DNA of 64,000 nt, taken from the NCBI RefSeq assembly GCF_025753795.1, contig NZ_JAOWPS010000004.1:62001-126000 (forward strand), written 5' to 3'. The position numbers and the translations under genes were made by a program. A model generated the notes under the pieces. The model saw only the letters and a program-made list of their open reading frames with translations, was not told where the DNA came from and ran no database searches. The DNA comes from Mesorhizobium sp. YC-39 (GTDB taxonomy: Bacteria; Pseudomonadota; Alphaproteobacteria; Rhizobiales; Rhizobiaceae). Positions 25,705 through 33,882 of this stretch are shown here, in pieces; positions within the stretch are counted from its first letter, which is position 1, and each line of letters begins with the position of its first letter.

Positions 25705-27014
25705 CCTCGTCCTCCGTCGGTCCGTTTGCTTTCGGTGTTGGGCGCCTCGCCCGTGCAGGCGAGGCGGTATTCGTCCAGGCTGAGCTGGATCGAGGCGATC
25801 AGCAACGAGGTCGGCTCGAGCGGTTTGCCTGCAAACGCCTCGAATGCGGGCAGATGCTGTCGGAACAGTGTGAGTGGCACCGTCTTGCCGCGCAGGGTCG
25901 CGGTCAGGCTCGCAACCGCTGCTTCCGCTTCCGGCTGGTTCCAGTAATAGCGGATGCGGTCCGAGAAAGAGTAGTGACGCTGCAGGCGCTGTTCGGCTTG
26001 CGAGCCGTGATAGTGGCCTTGCCAATTACCGGGTTCGGCCAGCATCAACCGTTCCATGGCCTGATAGAGCGGACGGGCTCCGTAGTGCGGCAAAAGATCG
26101 GTCGCGATAAGGTCCAGCCCGTAGAGCGCCTCGCGCATGACGAAGGTCAATTCCGGCCCTACTTTGAGGATCGGAAAGCCGTCCTCGACCAACTGGCGCA
26201 AGGATGTCCGTCCCTGGTAGTCGGTTGAGTGCGCCTCGAAGACAAGGCCCGGCTCCTGCTCAAGCAGTAGTGTCAGCCCGCGTGCCTTGGCGGGATCGTA
26301 GAGGACTACATTCTCATTGCCGAACTCCACGCCTGGCTGCACCACCAGCGCGATGACGCGTGAGAACGCATCAGCCAAGCCTTGGTTGAGGAACAAGTCG
26401 CGATGAACATCGATCGTATGCGTCGCCGCCGCCATGCTGGTTGGCTCGATGTCGCTGATCGCATGGTTGGCGCCGCCGGGCGCCGGCACTTCGGTGCCGA
26501 TGATATAGACCGGCGCCTCGCCTCCAGCGGCGCGTGCCGCGCGCTCCGCCGCCTTGGCCAGCCGCGCCGCACGCTCCGCCGTCGTAGCGTCGTCGAGTGC
26601 TGCAGGCTCGCCGGCGCATCCCATCGAAGCATCGAGGTGGATTTTTCGGAAGCCGGCAGACACGTATGCCGTGACCATCTCTTCCGCCTTCGCCATCGCT
26701 GCGGCTGCATGTTCCCTGCGCCACGGATTTGGCCCTAGGTGATCGCCACCGAAGATGATCCTTTCGGTCGGAAGCCCTTCTTCCGCCGCTATGCGCTGGA
26801 CGAGACGAACAAAATCGCCGGGCAGCATTCCGGTGTAGCCACCGAACTGGTTGACCTGGTTGCAGGTTGCCTCGATCACCAGCGTGTCGGAGAAGCGTGC
26901 GGCGTTGCGCGTTGCCGCCCGGATGACCAATGGATGTGCCGAGCAGACCGACGTGACGCCTATCGGTGAACCCTTGCGCCGCGCCGCCGCCAGGCTTCTG
27001 AGGAGATCGGTCAT
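25701..27014 (-). CDS. GatZ/KbaZ family protein, probable D-tagatose-6-phosphate 4-epimerase
   Basis: This 437-residue protein is of the tagatose-bisphosphate aldolase 'non-catalytic subunit' family. Typical segments are IEATCNQVNQFGGYTGM, FGGDHLGPNPWR and FEAHSTDYQ. No GatY/KbaY aldolase partner is present in the window, while a sugar kinase gene overlaps it by four bases. In Agrobacterium polyol catabolism, members of this family were shown to epimerise D-tagatose 6-phosphate to D-fructose 6-phosphate, which fits here better than an aldolase accessory role. Function is inferred from that precedent plus context. Confidence 0.82.
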   Translation of the reverse strand: MTDLLRSLAAARRKGSPIGVTSVCSAHPLVIRAATRNAARFSDTLVIEATCNQVNQFGGYTGMLPGDFVRLVQRIAAEEGLPTERIIFGGDHLGPNPWRREHAAAAMAKAEEMVTAYVSAGFRKIHLDASMGCAGEPAALDDATTAERAARLAKAAERAARAAGGEAPVYIIGTEVPAPGGANHAISDIEPTSMAAATHTIDVHRDLFLNQGLADAFSRVIALVVQPGVEFGNENVVLYDPAKARGLTLLLEQEPGLVFEAHSTDYQGRTSLRQLVEDGFPILKVGPELTFVMREALYGLDLIATDLLPHYGARPLYQAMERLMLAEPGNWQGHYHGSQAEQRLQRHYSFSDRIRYYWNQPEAEAAVASLTATLRGKTVPLTLFRQHLPAFEAFAGKPLEPTSLLIASIQLSLDEYRLACTGEAPNTESKRTDGGRG

Positions 27015-28012
27015 GGCAGGCTTCTCGGGGTCGCGGCGATGAATTCGTCAAGCTGCGAGCGTGAGGCAGCACCTTCCATTGGACCTTGGAAAGTGACGTT
27101 GCGAGCGCCTGCTGCATTGGCATATTCCAGAGCCTTGAACACAGGCATGCCAAGGCGCCGGCACGCGACATAGGCGCCGCCGAAGCAGTCGCCGGCGCCC
27201 GTCGGATCGACCTCCGTAACCTTGAATGCCGAACAATCGACACGTGAGCCGCCGGCGCCGAAGAATGTTGATCCCTGTTCGCCGCGTTTGAGAGCTATCT
27301 CCGACACGCCGCGAGCCAAGAGCGCGGCGACCGCGGCGGATTCACCATCAACTCCAGCTGCCGTGAACAATTCGTCGCCCGAGGGCAGGATAAGGTCGGC
27401 GACATCCACAAGCCTGGCGAAGCGTTCCTGCGTTTGCCCGAGCCCAAGCAATTCCTTGCGCAAATTAGGGTCGAGTGAAACGGAACCACCCCGCTGCCTA
27501 ATGACACCGATGGCGTAATCCATCATCTCCCAGACTCCCGGGATGGCAAAGGCGGTGCCCATGACATGGAGGTGTCCAGCCCGCGCGAAGAGCGCCTTTG
27601 CCTCAGCCGTCAGGCTCACCAGCGCGGCCGCGGATTTTCCGATGTTGTAGACGAAGTCGCGCGAGCCGTCGTCGCGATAACGAACAAATGCGCTTCCGGT
27701 CGGATAATCCGGACTGACCGAGATGGCCGATACATCCGCGCCGTCGGACCGAAGTCGTTCGATGTTGATGCGGCCGAAATCATCATCGCCGACCGAGGCG
27801 ACAATTGCCGCCTGGCCGCCGATCTTCGCGCATTGATCGATGAAAATCGCCGGAGCGCCGCTGGGGTAGGGGCCGATGAGTTCGATCGGTTCGAGGAACC
27901 CGTCGCCACGGCTTTTCGCCATGATCTCCACCAGGATCTCACCGATGACGACGGTCGGCCCCAGTGCGTCCGCTGCGAGCCTGGTCTGATCTGAAATCGC
28001 ATTCACGGGCAT
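27011..28012 (-). CDS. PfkB-family sugar kinase, probable tagatose kinase
   Basis: This 333-residue ribokinase-fold protein has the N-terminal glycine-rich substrate region (KIGGQAAIVASVGDDDFG) and the C-terminal PfkB signature with catalytic aspartate in DPTGAGDCFGGAY. It should phosphorylate a ketohexose at O-6; tagatose is favoured by the overlapping GatZ/KbaZ-type epimerase gene. It is first of the three-gene minus-strand operon. A candidate operator lies about 170 bases upstream at 28174-28196. Fructose kinase is an alternative. Confidence 0.83.
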   Translation of the reverse strand: MPVNAISDQTRLAADALGPTVVIGEILVEIMAKSRGDGFLEPIELIGPYPSGAPAIFIDQCAKIGGQAAIVASVGDDDFGRINIERLRSDGADVSAISVSPDYPTGSAFVRYRDDGSRDFVYNIGKSAAALVSLTAEAKALFARAGHLHVMGTAFAIPGVWEMMDYAIGVIRQRGGSVSLDPNLRKELLGLGQTQERFARLVDVADLILPSGDELFTAAGVDGESAAVAALLARGVSEIALKRGEQGSTFFGAGGSRVDCSAFKVTEVDPTGAGDCFGGAYVACRRLGMPVFKALEYANAAGARNVTFQGPMEGAASRSQLDEFIAATPRSLP

Positions 28013-28173
28013 TGCATGGCTCGGCTATTGGGCACTTATGGTATCGGAACGCGCGCTTGCCGCAGGTTTCGCGGCGGGCGCTCGCTGATCCTGTCCGGCA
28101 GCGAACGACAGCCTGAGACGGCCACGATCAGGAATGCGCGATTTGCTCCTCCAAAAAGCACACTATGGGTGTT

Positions 28174-28196
28174 TGTAGTTTAATGCAACATATTAA
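28174..28196. promoter_or_regulatory. candidate ROK-regulator operator upstream of the kinase operon
   Basis: The site reads TGTAG-N7-CAACA followed by TATTAA, and its wider form TTTGT-N8-GCAACATAT recurs at 30733-30754. On the minus strand a TAATAT that could be the -10 of the kinase operon overlaps it. Together with 30611-30627 it is one of three similar sites in the locus. Confidence 0.5.
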
Positions 28197-28261
28197 CCGG
28201 CCGAGACTATGCGGCTAAGCTCCCATAGTGAAGTCGCGGCCAAAAGCGGCCTTGCACAATA

Positions 28262-29494
28262 TCAGCCTTCGTCTTCCTCCGGCTCTTCGAGTTCCGCCGC
28301 TTCACCAGCGAAACGCTGGCTCTCCAGAGACAAATAGCGCTGGTGCAGCATGCAGGCCGCACCGAAGGCGGAGCCGACAGTTCCTTCATCGTTCACTGTG
28401 ATTGATGGGACCGGGAAACTGGATTCCTGTGTTGCGTGGATATGTGCAGCCACCCTGGCAGCCATCAGGGGATAGAGTGCCGCGACCGAACCACCCAGCA
28501 CGATCTGGTCGGCGTCGATGATGCGGCAAGCCTGCACAAGGCCCATAGCCAAAGCCTTCGCCCACTGCTCGGCAATAGACACGGCGCTGGGCAGCCGGTC
28601 CTGGACATCAGCAAGGAAGTTGCCGAATGTCGGATGATCGAGGGTGGAGGTCTTGCGGTACTCCCCCATGATGTTTTCCAGGCCGATCAGTTGTTCCAGA
28701 TTGCGGCGCGGGCCTGGCGCGTCGCTGATAATCAAGTGCCCGATCTCGCCCGCCAGCCCGTTGGCGCCGCGAAAAAGACTGCCGTCAATGATGATGCCGC
28801 CGCCGATGCCACTCTCCATGACGAGAAACAGCGTCACGCCTGAATGCACCTCGCTACGCCCGTAGGTCGCGCCGATGGCGAACGCGTTGGCATCGTTCTC
28901 GGCAAGGACTGGAACGCGCAGCGGCAAGGCGTTTCTCACCAACTCCGCGAGATGAACATTTCGCCAGCCGAGAAGCGGCGCCAGGCGGACCAGGCCATGC
29001 TTGTCCATCTGTGCCGGAGTCGATACGCCAAAGCCTTCGCATCGCTCCAGTTTCGACGCCGGAATGGACTGGAGAGCCATATTGACCGCGCGATCGACCG
29101 CGGCCTCGACGCTGATCGAGGGCCCATCGAACGGTTCCACATTCGTCGAAACGATGTTGGTGCCAAGATCGATCTCGACCGTGCTGATGTGTTCGACACC
29201 GATCTCGACCCCAAGGAAAAATATGGCATCCGGCACGAGTTCGAGCATGATGCCGGGGCGACCGACCCGGGCATAGCCCGGTTGTTCAGGCGAATCCTCG
29301 ATTGCTTCGCGCACCAGGCCATCGGCCGTCAGGCTGGCGATGATATGCCCCGACGAAGAGCGGTTAAGACGCAATTTGCGTGCAAGTTCGGCCCGACTGA
29401 GACGCCCAAACTGATGCAGGGCCCTGAGAGCCGCGACTTCATTGCTTTGTCGGATTCTGCGATGCGAACTGGCGGTCAGCGCCGGGTCATTCAC
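28262..29494 (-). CDS. ROK-family transcriptional regulator
   Basis: This 410-residue protein has an N-terminal winged helix-turn-helix (about 15-65: NEVAALRALHQFGRLSRAEL, then RKLRLNRSSSGHIIASL) and a ROK sugar-kinase-like domain with SGIGGGIIIDG and GEIGHL. The usual zinc-binding CGCGxxGC motif after GEIGH is absent; the place reads DAPGPRRNLEQ. It is therefore a NagC/XylR-type regulator and probably not a kinase. The start is a GTG at 29494 with GGAGAGA upstream. Its position between the two minus-strand polyol units, and repeated XylR-like operator sequences nearby, make it the likely local repressor. Confidence 0.85.
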   Translation of the reverse strand: MNDPALTASSHRRIRQSNEVAALRALHQFGRLSRAELARKLRLNRSSSGHIIASLTADGLVREAIEDSPEQPGYARVGRPGIMLELVPDAIFFLGVEIGVEHISTVEIDLGTNIVSTNVEPFDGPSISVEAAVDRAVNMALQSIPASKLERCEGFGVSTPAQMDKHGLVRLAPLLGWRNVHLAELVRNALPLRVPVLAENDANAFAIGATYGRSEVHSGVTLFLVMESGIGGGIIIDGSLFRGANGLAGEIGHLIISDAPGPRRNLEQLIGLENIMGEYRKTSTLDHPTFGNFLADVQDRLPSAVSIAEQWAKALAMGLVQACRIIDADQIVLGGSVAALYPLMAARVAAHIHATQESSFPVPSITVNDEGTVGSAFGAACMLHQRYLSLESQRFAGEAAELEEPEEDEG

Positions 29495-29681
29495 GTAGGT
29501 CTCTCCAGGCTACCTGCGATCCGCCGGTCGAAAGCCACCGCAAGCCCTCATTTGGTACACGCCGCTCAAGCGTGCGGCAACTGGCGCAGTCTTTTCGAAA
29601 ATACATCCCATGAAGCCTCCGCGGAGCAGGGGGCGCCTTAGGCAGAGATCCGCACTGTCGCACAGTCGAACTGCCCCTCGG

Positions 29682-30566
29682 CTATGGACGAGCATTCGTC
29701 GTTCGCCGACGAACCGCCTCTTCCATTTTCAGGTCGATGAAGGCCTTGGCATGCTTTGCCAGCGGCATGTTGTCGGTCCAGGTATCGCGCCAGATAGCGC
29801 ATGCCAGTGAAAGGCCCTCATCGACCACCGCGCTGGAGAACGATTCGAAGGTGATGTCGCGCTCGTAGCCGATGTCGAGCAAGGCATCGAAGATGCGATC
29901 GAAGTCGATCACCCCGTCGCCGAGATAGCCGCGATTGCTTTCGCCAATGTGAAAATAGCCAATCTTGTCGCCGGCCAAACGGATGGCAGCCGCTGGATTC
30001 GCTTCCTCGATGTTCATGTGAAACGTGTCGAGATGGAGCGTGACGTAATCGGAGCCGGTCGCCTTGATGAAGTCGAGGCCCTGAGCCGTCGTGTTCAAGA
30101 GATTCGTCTCGAACCTGTTGACGACCTCCAGGACCAGATCGACCTTGGCCTTCTTTGCTGCTTCGGCCGTTCTGGCGATGGCTGCAACGCTATTCTTGCG
30201 GCCGCGATCGCTTGGCATGGTCGAATATTTCGTATGGGCGGAATAGAGAATGCCGCCAAGCTTGGTGCCGCCGATATCGCGAACCGCCGCGACAGCGCCC
30301 GCCAGCAATTCCTCGCCGGCCTTGACGACGGCGGCATCCTCGCTCGACACATCGGCGGTCAAGGGAAGGCCCATCGTGACGGCGATTTCGAGGCCAAGCG
30401 CCTGAGCCTTCCTGGCGAGGCGGTCGAGGTCGAACTTTTCGGGTCGAAGATACGCGAACTCGATCAGCCGGTAACCGCACGCGGCCGAATTCTCCATTGC
30501 CTCTTCGAGCATGGCTTGGGTTCCGCCGCCGGTCCAAACGAATGAATGAATGCCCAATCTGCGCAT
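29682..30566 (-). CDS. ketose 3-epimerase-like protein (D-tagatose/D-psicose 3-epimerase family)
   Basis: This 294-residue xylose-isomerase-like TIM-barrel protein carries the metal and catalytic residues of ketose 3-epimerases: glutamate in LVLEVVNRFETNLLNT, aspartate/histidine in HLDTFHMNIEE, and the HIGESNRGYLGDG region, with a late glutamate in ITFESFS. It should interconvert ketohexoses at C3 (for example tagatose and sorbose). A very strong AGGAGGAGG ribosome site precedes the ATG. It has its own promoter region with an operator-like inverted repeat and diverges from the AraC gene. Confidence 0.82.
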   Translation of the reverse strand: MRRLGIHSFVWTGGGTQAMLEEAMENSAACGYRLIEFAYLRPEKFDLDRLARKAQALGLEIAVTMGLPLTADVSSEDAAVVKAGEELLAGAVAAVRDIGGTKLGGILYSAHTKYSTMPSDRGRKNSVAAIARTAEAAKKAKVDLVLEVVNRFETNLLNTTAQGLDFIKATGSDYVTLHLDTFHMNIEEANPAAAIRLAGDKIGYFHIGESNRGYLGDGVIDFDRIFDALLDIGYERDITFESFSSAVVDEGLSLACAIWRDTWTDNMPLAKHAKAFIDLKMEEAVRRRTTNARP

Positions 30567-30580
30567 GCGGACCTCCTCCT

Positions 30581-30611
30581 AGACGCAATCTATCTCCCAG
30601 ACGCAATCTAT
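30581..30611. repeat. two 13-base direct repeats upstream of the epimerase gene
   Basis: AGACGCAATCTAT occurs at 30581-30593 and again at 30599-30611, an 18-base period, in the 5' untranslated region of the epimerase gene. It could be a tandem duplication or a paired regulator site, for instance for the divergent AraC protein. Confidence 0.5.
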
Positions 30612-30627
30612 GTTGCGTATCACAACA
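30611..30627. promoter_or_regulatory. candidate ROK operator at the epimerase promoter
   Basis: The inverted repeat TGTTG-N7-CAACA lies directly downstream of a minus-strand -10-like TATTTT. It is the best of three related sites in the polyol locus. Confidence 0.5.
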
Positions 30628-30653
30628 AAATATCCAAGCATGCTTTATGTCAA
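30627..30653 (-). promoter_or_regulatory. candidate promoter of the ketose 3-epimerase gene
   Basis: On the minus strand a perfect -35 TTGACA (30653-30648) precedes TATTTT (30632-30627) by 15 bases. The operator-like inverted repeat starts at the -10. The spacing is short, so this is tentative. Confidence 0.35.
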
Positions 30654-30707
30654 GGTCGTACGAAACATGAAATAGTTCGACGGAATTTGCCGCCTGAACA
30701 AAAATGA

Positions 30708-30735
30708 TTGACAGCTTAACGGAAACCCCTAATTT
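30708..30735 (+). promoter_or_regulatory. candidate plus-strand promoter facing the AraC/transport genes
   Basis: A perfect -35 TTGACA (30708-30713) is followed after 16 bases by TAATTT (30730-30735). The rest of the 30567-31064 gap holds operator-like sites, a 13-base direct repeat and an AGGAGGAGGA sequence near 30780 without a convincing reading frame behind it. I see no gene in it. Confidence 0.35.
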
Positions 30736-30754
30736 GTCTCGTTACGCAACATAT
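30733..30754. promoter_or_regulatory. candidate ROK operator at the plus-strand promoter
   Basis: TTTGT-N8-GCAACATAT overlaps the -10 of the plus-strand promoter and repeats the 28174-28196 site almost exactly outside the eight central bases. Binding here would block transcription towards the AraC and transport genes. Confidence 0.5.
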
Positions 30755-31064
30755 AAGTTTGGCAAAAGCACCAGACGCAGAGGAGGAGGACCATCGAGCC
30801 GCGCCTGGATGCGCGGTACTTCGGTTTATGTTTCGCCCTATGACATCGTTCTGTGTACTTGTTCGGTGGCCTGGGCGCGCTGAATGATCCACAGCGCTAT
30901 GACCGTTGGCCACCGTCCGGTAATGACGGTTTTCGGAACTCCGGGCAAATGGGCGAAGGAGGCGTTGGCCTACCACCGGGGGTAGAAGCCTTTGCAGGTT
31001 TGCGGGCGGCGGCGGATCAAAGGGAGTGAAGCCGGTCGCTGCGTTATCGGGAAGGAGCCACTCA

Positions 31065-32018
31065 ATGAAGCCCGCTCAGAAGATCGTTCCGGACTTCGAA
31101 ATGATCATATGTCCGCCGGCGGAGTCGTTTCGCTGGAACATGCATGACTATCCATTTTTCAAGGCCAAGTGGCATTATCACCCGGAATACGAGTTGCACC
31201 TGACGCGAACGACTTCGGGCGTCATGATGGTGGGAGATCATATCGGCAAGTTCGATCCAGGGTGCCTGGTCCTGACCGGGCCGAACGTCCCGCACAATTG
31301 GGTCAGCGATATTGAACCGGGGAAGCTGGTTCGCAATCGCGACATGCTGATCCAGTTCAGCCGCGAATGGGCCGATCGTGTCACCGGCTTCTGTCCCGAA
31401 CTCGGAACCATCCGGCCGCTCTACGATGACGCCGTCTACGGAGTAGAGTTTCGCGGTGACACCGCTCTCGCTGGGCAGCGGCTGCTCGCACAGATCGGCG
31501 CTGCCCATGGTGCCGAGCGTGTTGTGCTGTTTCTGCAATTGATGATCACACTGGCCCGCAATCCCGGCGACCGCCGCAGGCTTTCGCGGCTGGCACCCAC
31601 CTCCGCGCAGGCGGAATTGCCGCCGGAACTGGACGTGGCAATGCGCTATGTCCTCGACCACTACAGCGACGATATCGACCTGCCGTTCGTTGCAAGGCTC
31701 TGCGACCTGGAACCGCAAGCATTTTCACGCTTCTTCAAGCGCCAGACTGGCCATACCTTTGCCCGCTACGTCATTATCGCGCGCATATATGCTGCCTGCT
31801 CACTGCTGACGCAGACTTATCGGCCGATTACCGACATCTGCTTCGAAGTCGGGTTCAACAACATCGCCAATTTCAACAGGCAGTTTTTCAAGGTCTGTGG
31901 GCGCACGCCATCGGACTACCGGCGCAGTGCCCACAAGATCGGGACTGAGGCGCGCGCCGATCCGTTCAGGGAAATCCGCACCTGGTCAGGCGCACGCGCA
32001 GTCGGCGAAAAAGTATAG
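31065..32018 (+). CDS. AraC-family transcriptional regulator
   Basis: This 317-residue protein has an N-terminal cupin-like sensing domain (about 20-180, with HYHPEYELHL) and a C-terminal double helix-turn-helix of AraC type (about 205-300: ARLCDLEPQAFSRFFKRQTG and ITDICFEVGFNNIANFNRQF). It probably activates the downstream sugar transporter genes in response to the transported polyol. The ATG at 31065 has GGAAGGAG upstream; a GTG at 31026 in the same frame is a weaker alternative. Confidence 0.85.
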   Translation: MKPAQKIVPDFEMIICPPAESFRWNMHDYPFFKAKWHYHPEYELHLTRTTSGVMMVGDHIGKFDPGCLVLTGPNVPHNWVSDIEPGKLVRNRDMLIQFSREWADRVTGFCPELGTIRPLYDDAVYGVEFRGDTALAGQRLLAQIGAAHGAERVVLFLQLMITLARNPGDRRRLSRLAPTSAQAELPPELDVAMRYVLDHYSDDIDLPFVARLCDLEPQAFSRFFKRQTGHTFARYVIIARIYAACSLLTQTYRPITDICFEVGFNNIANFNRQFFKVCGRTPSDYRRSAHKIGTEARADPFREIRTWSGARAVGEKV

Positions 32019-32337
32019 GTCGCCTGCAAACCACGCGTGGCAGGGGGGATGTTCCCCGCACTAAGTTTGTAGGAATGCCCACGGGAGCGAGGCCGCAGAA
32101 GACACCTGACTCTGCGAAGGCAGAACAAAATCTCGAACGCCGGAGGATCCGTGTTGCCGAGCTTTCATCTCTCAGGCACCGGTCGGGAGAGGAGGTATTT
32201 GGCGGGAACCGCAGCCGCCCTTTCATTGTGTTGAGGATGCTGTGTCGAGGCAACCGCTATCAGGAGGGATGGCGAGTGGCGCCCCGATCGGCTGGTCGGA
32301 GGCGACGACAATCAATGTTTTGTTGGAGGAGTGAAAA
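32019..32337 (+). other. 319-base leader before the sugar-binding-protein gene, possible structured RNA
   Basis: No coding frame is convincing here. The stretch contains ATCTCTCAGGCA (32167-32178), shortly preceded by ACGCCGGAGGA and followed by GGGAGAGG. These pieces recall the conserved parts of glycine-riboswitch aptamers, and the GCAG...CTGC stem near 32095 could be P2. The match is incomplete, so a decayed or variant structured leader is only a suggestion. The gene-proximal end carries the ribosome site GGAGGAG for the binding protein. Confidence 0.25.
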
Positions 32338-33771
32338 ATGAAACATGAAATCAGAATGGGCCTTGCCGCATTGGCAGTGGGGCTATTGACCAGCGTGATG
32401 CCTGCCAAGGCTGATTTCTGGTCGGACGCCGGCGCTAAATACAAGGGTGTTACGCTGCACGGCGTGACTGAAAGCACCCCACCTTCGAATTACATCAAGG
32501 ACGTTCTTGCCCCCGCTTTCGAGAAGGCGACCGGCATCAAGGTGGAAATCGAGACCACGTCCTGGGACCAGATGTACGACAAGGCGATCAAGGACATGGA
32601 AGCCAAGACCGGCATCTATGACATGGTCTATATCGAGCAGGACATCATCTACGCCTACCTGGCCCGGGACTTCCTGGTCGACATCACGAAATCCCTCAAG
32701 GACGATCCGTCGCTGAAAGCGCCGGACTACGATGAGACGCATTTCACGACATTTGCGAATTATTTCAAAAATGCCGACGGCGATCTTTTCGGCATTCCGA
32801 TGGAAGCTTTCATCAAGCTCTATCTGTACCGGACCGATCTCTTCAACGATCCGGCGATCAAGGAAGCCTTCAAGAAGGAAACCGGCAAAGACCTGGTGCC
32901 GGCAAAGACCCATGAGGAATATACGCAGATCGCGGAATTCTTCACCAAATGGGGCAAGGATCACAATCTGGAACTGTGGGGCACCACCGCGCAGGCGCAT
33001 ACCGGCCACCCCGCTTCATGGTATGAGTTCTTCGAGTCCGTGGCGCCTACTTTCGGCGTCTACAACTGGGGCATCGACGCTTCGAAAAACTACTCGGCGT
33101 CGGTCGCCAATGGCGGCACGATGAACAGCGACAAGGCAAAGGCAGCGCTCAAATACTGGCTGCATCTGCGCGACATCGCTCCGCCGGAATCCCCGGCCAG
33201 CACCTGGACCGAAGTTGCCACCACCTTCGCGGCGGGCCGCGCGGCACAGGGACTGGTCTATGGCGAGAACGCGGCATGGATTGCCGCCGACGCGGAGAAA
33301 TCGAAGGTCGTGGGCAATGTCGGCGTTGCGCTGCCGCCGCTGGAGCCGGGCGTCATGGAGGATGCAGAGGCCGGCAAGGGCTATATCGGCTATTATGACG
33401 GCGGCGCCTTCGGCCTTCCGATCACCTCGAAGAACAAGGAAGCGTCGCTGCTGTTCCTGCAGTATATCGGCCAGGATTCGGTCCAGGGCGATTGGGCGGT
33501 GGCCGCACCCCGCATCACCAACACGGCAACCTACGACGATCCGAAAGTCATAGAGATGGATAAGAAGCTCAACGGCTACTACACCATGCTCAAGAACGAC
33601 GGAAAGCTGTTTGCCGGCGCTCCGCCCTACCCGTTCCACGCGCAGGTGCGTGAAGCAACGGCGCCGATCTTCTACAAGATCCTGTTGGGCGAGGTCTCGT
33701 CCGACGATGGGCTCGACCAGATGGCTGCCGCTGCCGAGGCGGAACTGACGAATCTCGGCTACCGCAAGTAG
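32338..33771 (+). CDS. polyol/sugar ABC transporter substrate-binding protein
   Basis: This 477-residue family-1 extracellular solute-binding protein has a Sec signal peptide (MKHEIRMGLAALAVGLLTSV, cleavage near AKA). The mature protein resembles SmoE/MtlE-type polyol-binding proteins of rhizobia, with KATGIKVEIET and a PMEAFIKLYLYRTDLF segment. It acts in the periplasm and delivers substrate to the two permeases downstream. Two hairpins separate it from the permease genes. The exact ligand is unknown; a hexitol fits the surrounding dehydrogenase, epimerase and kinase genes. Confidence 0.85.
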   Translation: MKHEIRMGLAALAVGLLTSVMPAKADFWSDAGAKYKGVTLHGVTESTPPSNYIKDVLAPAFEKATGIKVEIETTSWDQMYDKAIKDMEAKTGIYDMVYIEQDIIYAYLARDFLVDITKSLKDDPSLKAPDYDETHFTTFANYFKNADGDLFGIPMEAFIKLYLYRTDLFNDPAIKEAFKKETGKDLVPAKTHEEYTQIAEFFTKWGKDHNLELWGTTAQAHTGHPASWYEFFESVAPTFGVYNWGIDASKNYSASVANGGTMNSDKAKAALKYWLHLRDIAPPESPASTWTEVATTFAAGRAAQGLVYGENAAWIAADAEKSKVVGNVGVALPPLEPGVMEDAEAGKGYIGYYDGGAFGLPITSKNKEASLLFLQYIGQDSVQGDWAVAAPRITNTATYDDPKVIEMDKKLNGYYTMLKNDGKLFAGAPPYPFHAQVREATAPIFYKILLGEVSSDDGLDQMAAAAEAELTNLGYRK

Positions 33772-33789
33772 CGGAGCGAACCCAGATCT

Positions 33790-33861
33790 CGGGCCGCCAT
33801 GAAGCGGCGGCCCGAATACGCTTTTTGCCGCTTCACGACATTCCCGGGAATATCGTGAAGC
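33790..33861 (+). terminator. two consecutive hairpins after the binding-protein gene
   Basis: CGGGCCGCC-N7-GGCGGCCCG (33790-33814) is followed by a T-rich stretch. GCTTCACGA-N14-TCGTGAAGC (33830-33861), with an inner ATTCCCGGGAAT, is followed by CTTTTC. They probably act as partial terminators or as 3'-end stabilisers for the binding-protein mRNA. Confidence 0.6.
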
Positions 33862-33882
33862 GCCTTTTCTGGGAGTGATTTC

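Noticed and set aside
25701..27014. Tagatose-bisphosphate aldolase subunit role for the GatZ/KbaZ protein
   Set aside because: No catalytic GatY/KbaY partner and no phosphofructokinase-type 1-kinase are present, so an epimerase role fits better, though not proven.
30581..30611. CRISPR-like repeat
   Set aside because: Only two 13-base copies with a 5-base gap; no further repeats, spacers or cas genes.
30760..31020. AGGAGGAGGA near 30780 as the ribosome site of a hidden gene
   Set aside because: No ATG, GTG or TTG at a suitable distance opens a frame with protein-like content; only short frames follow.
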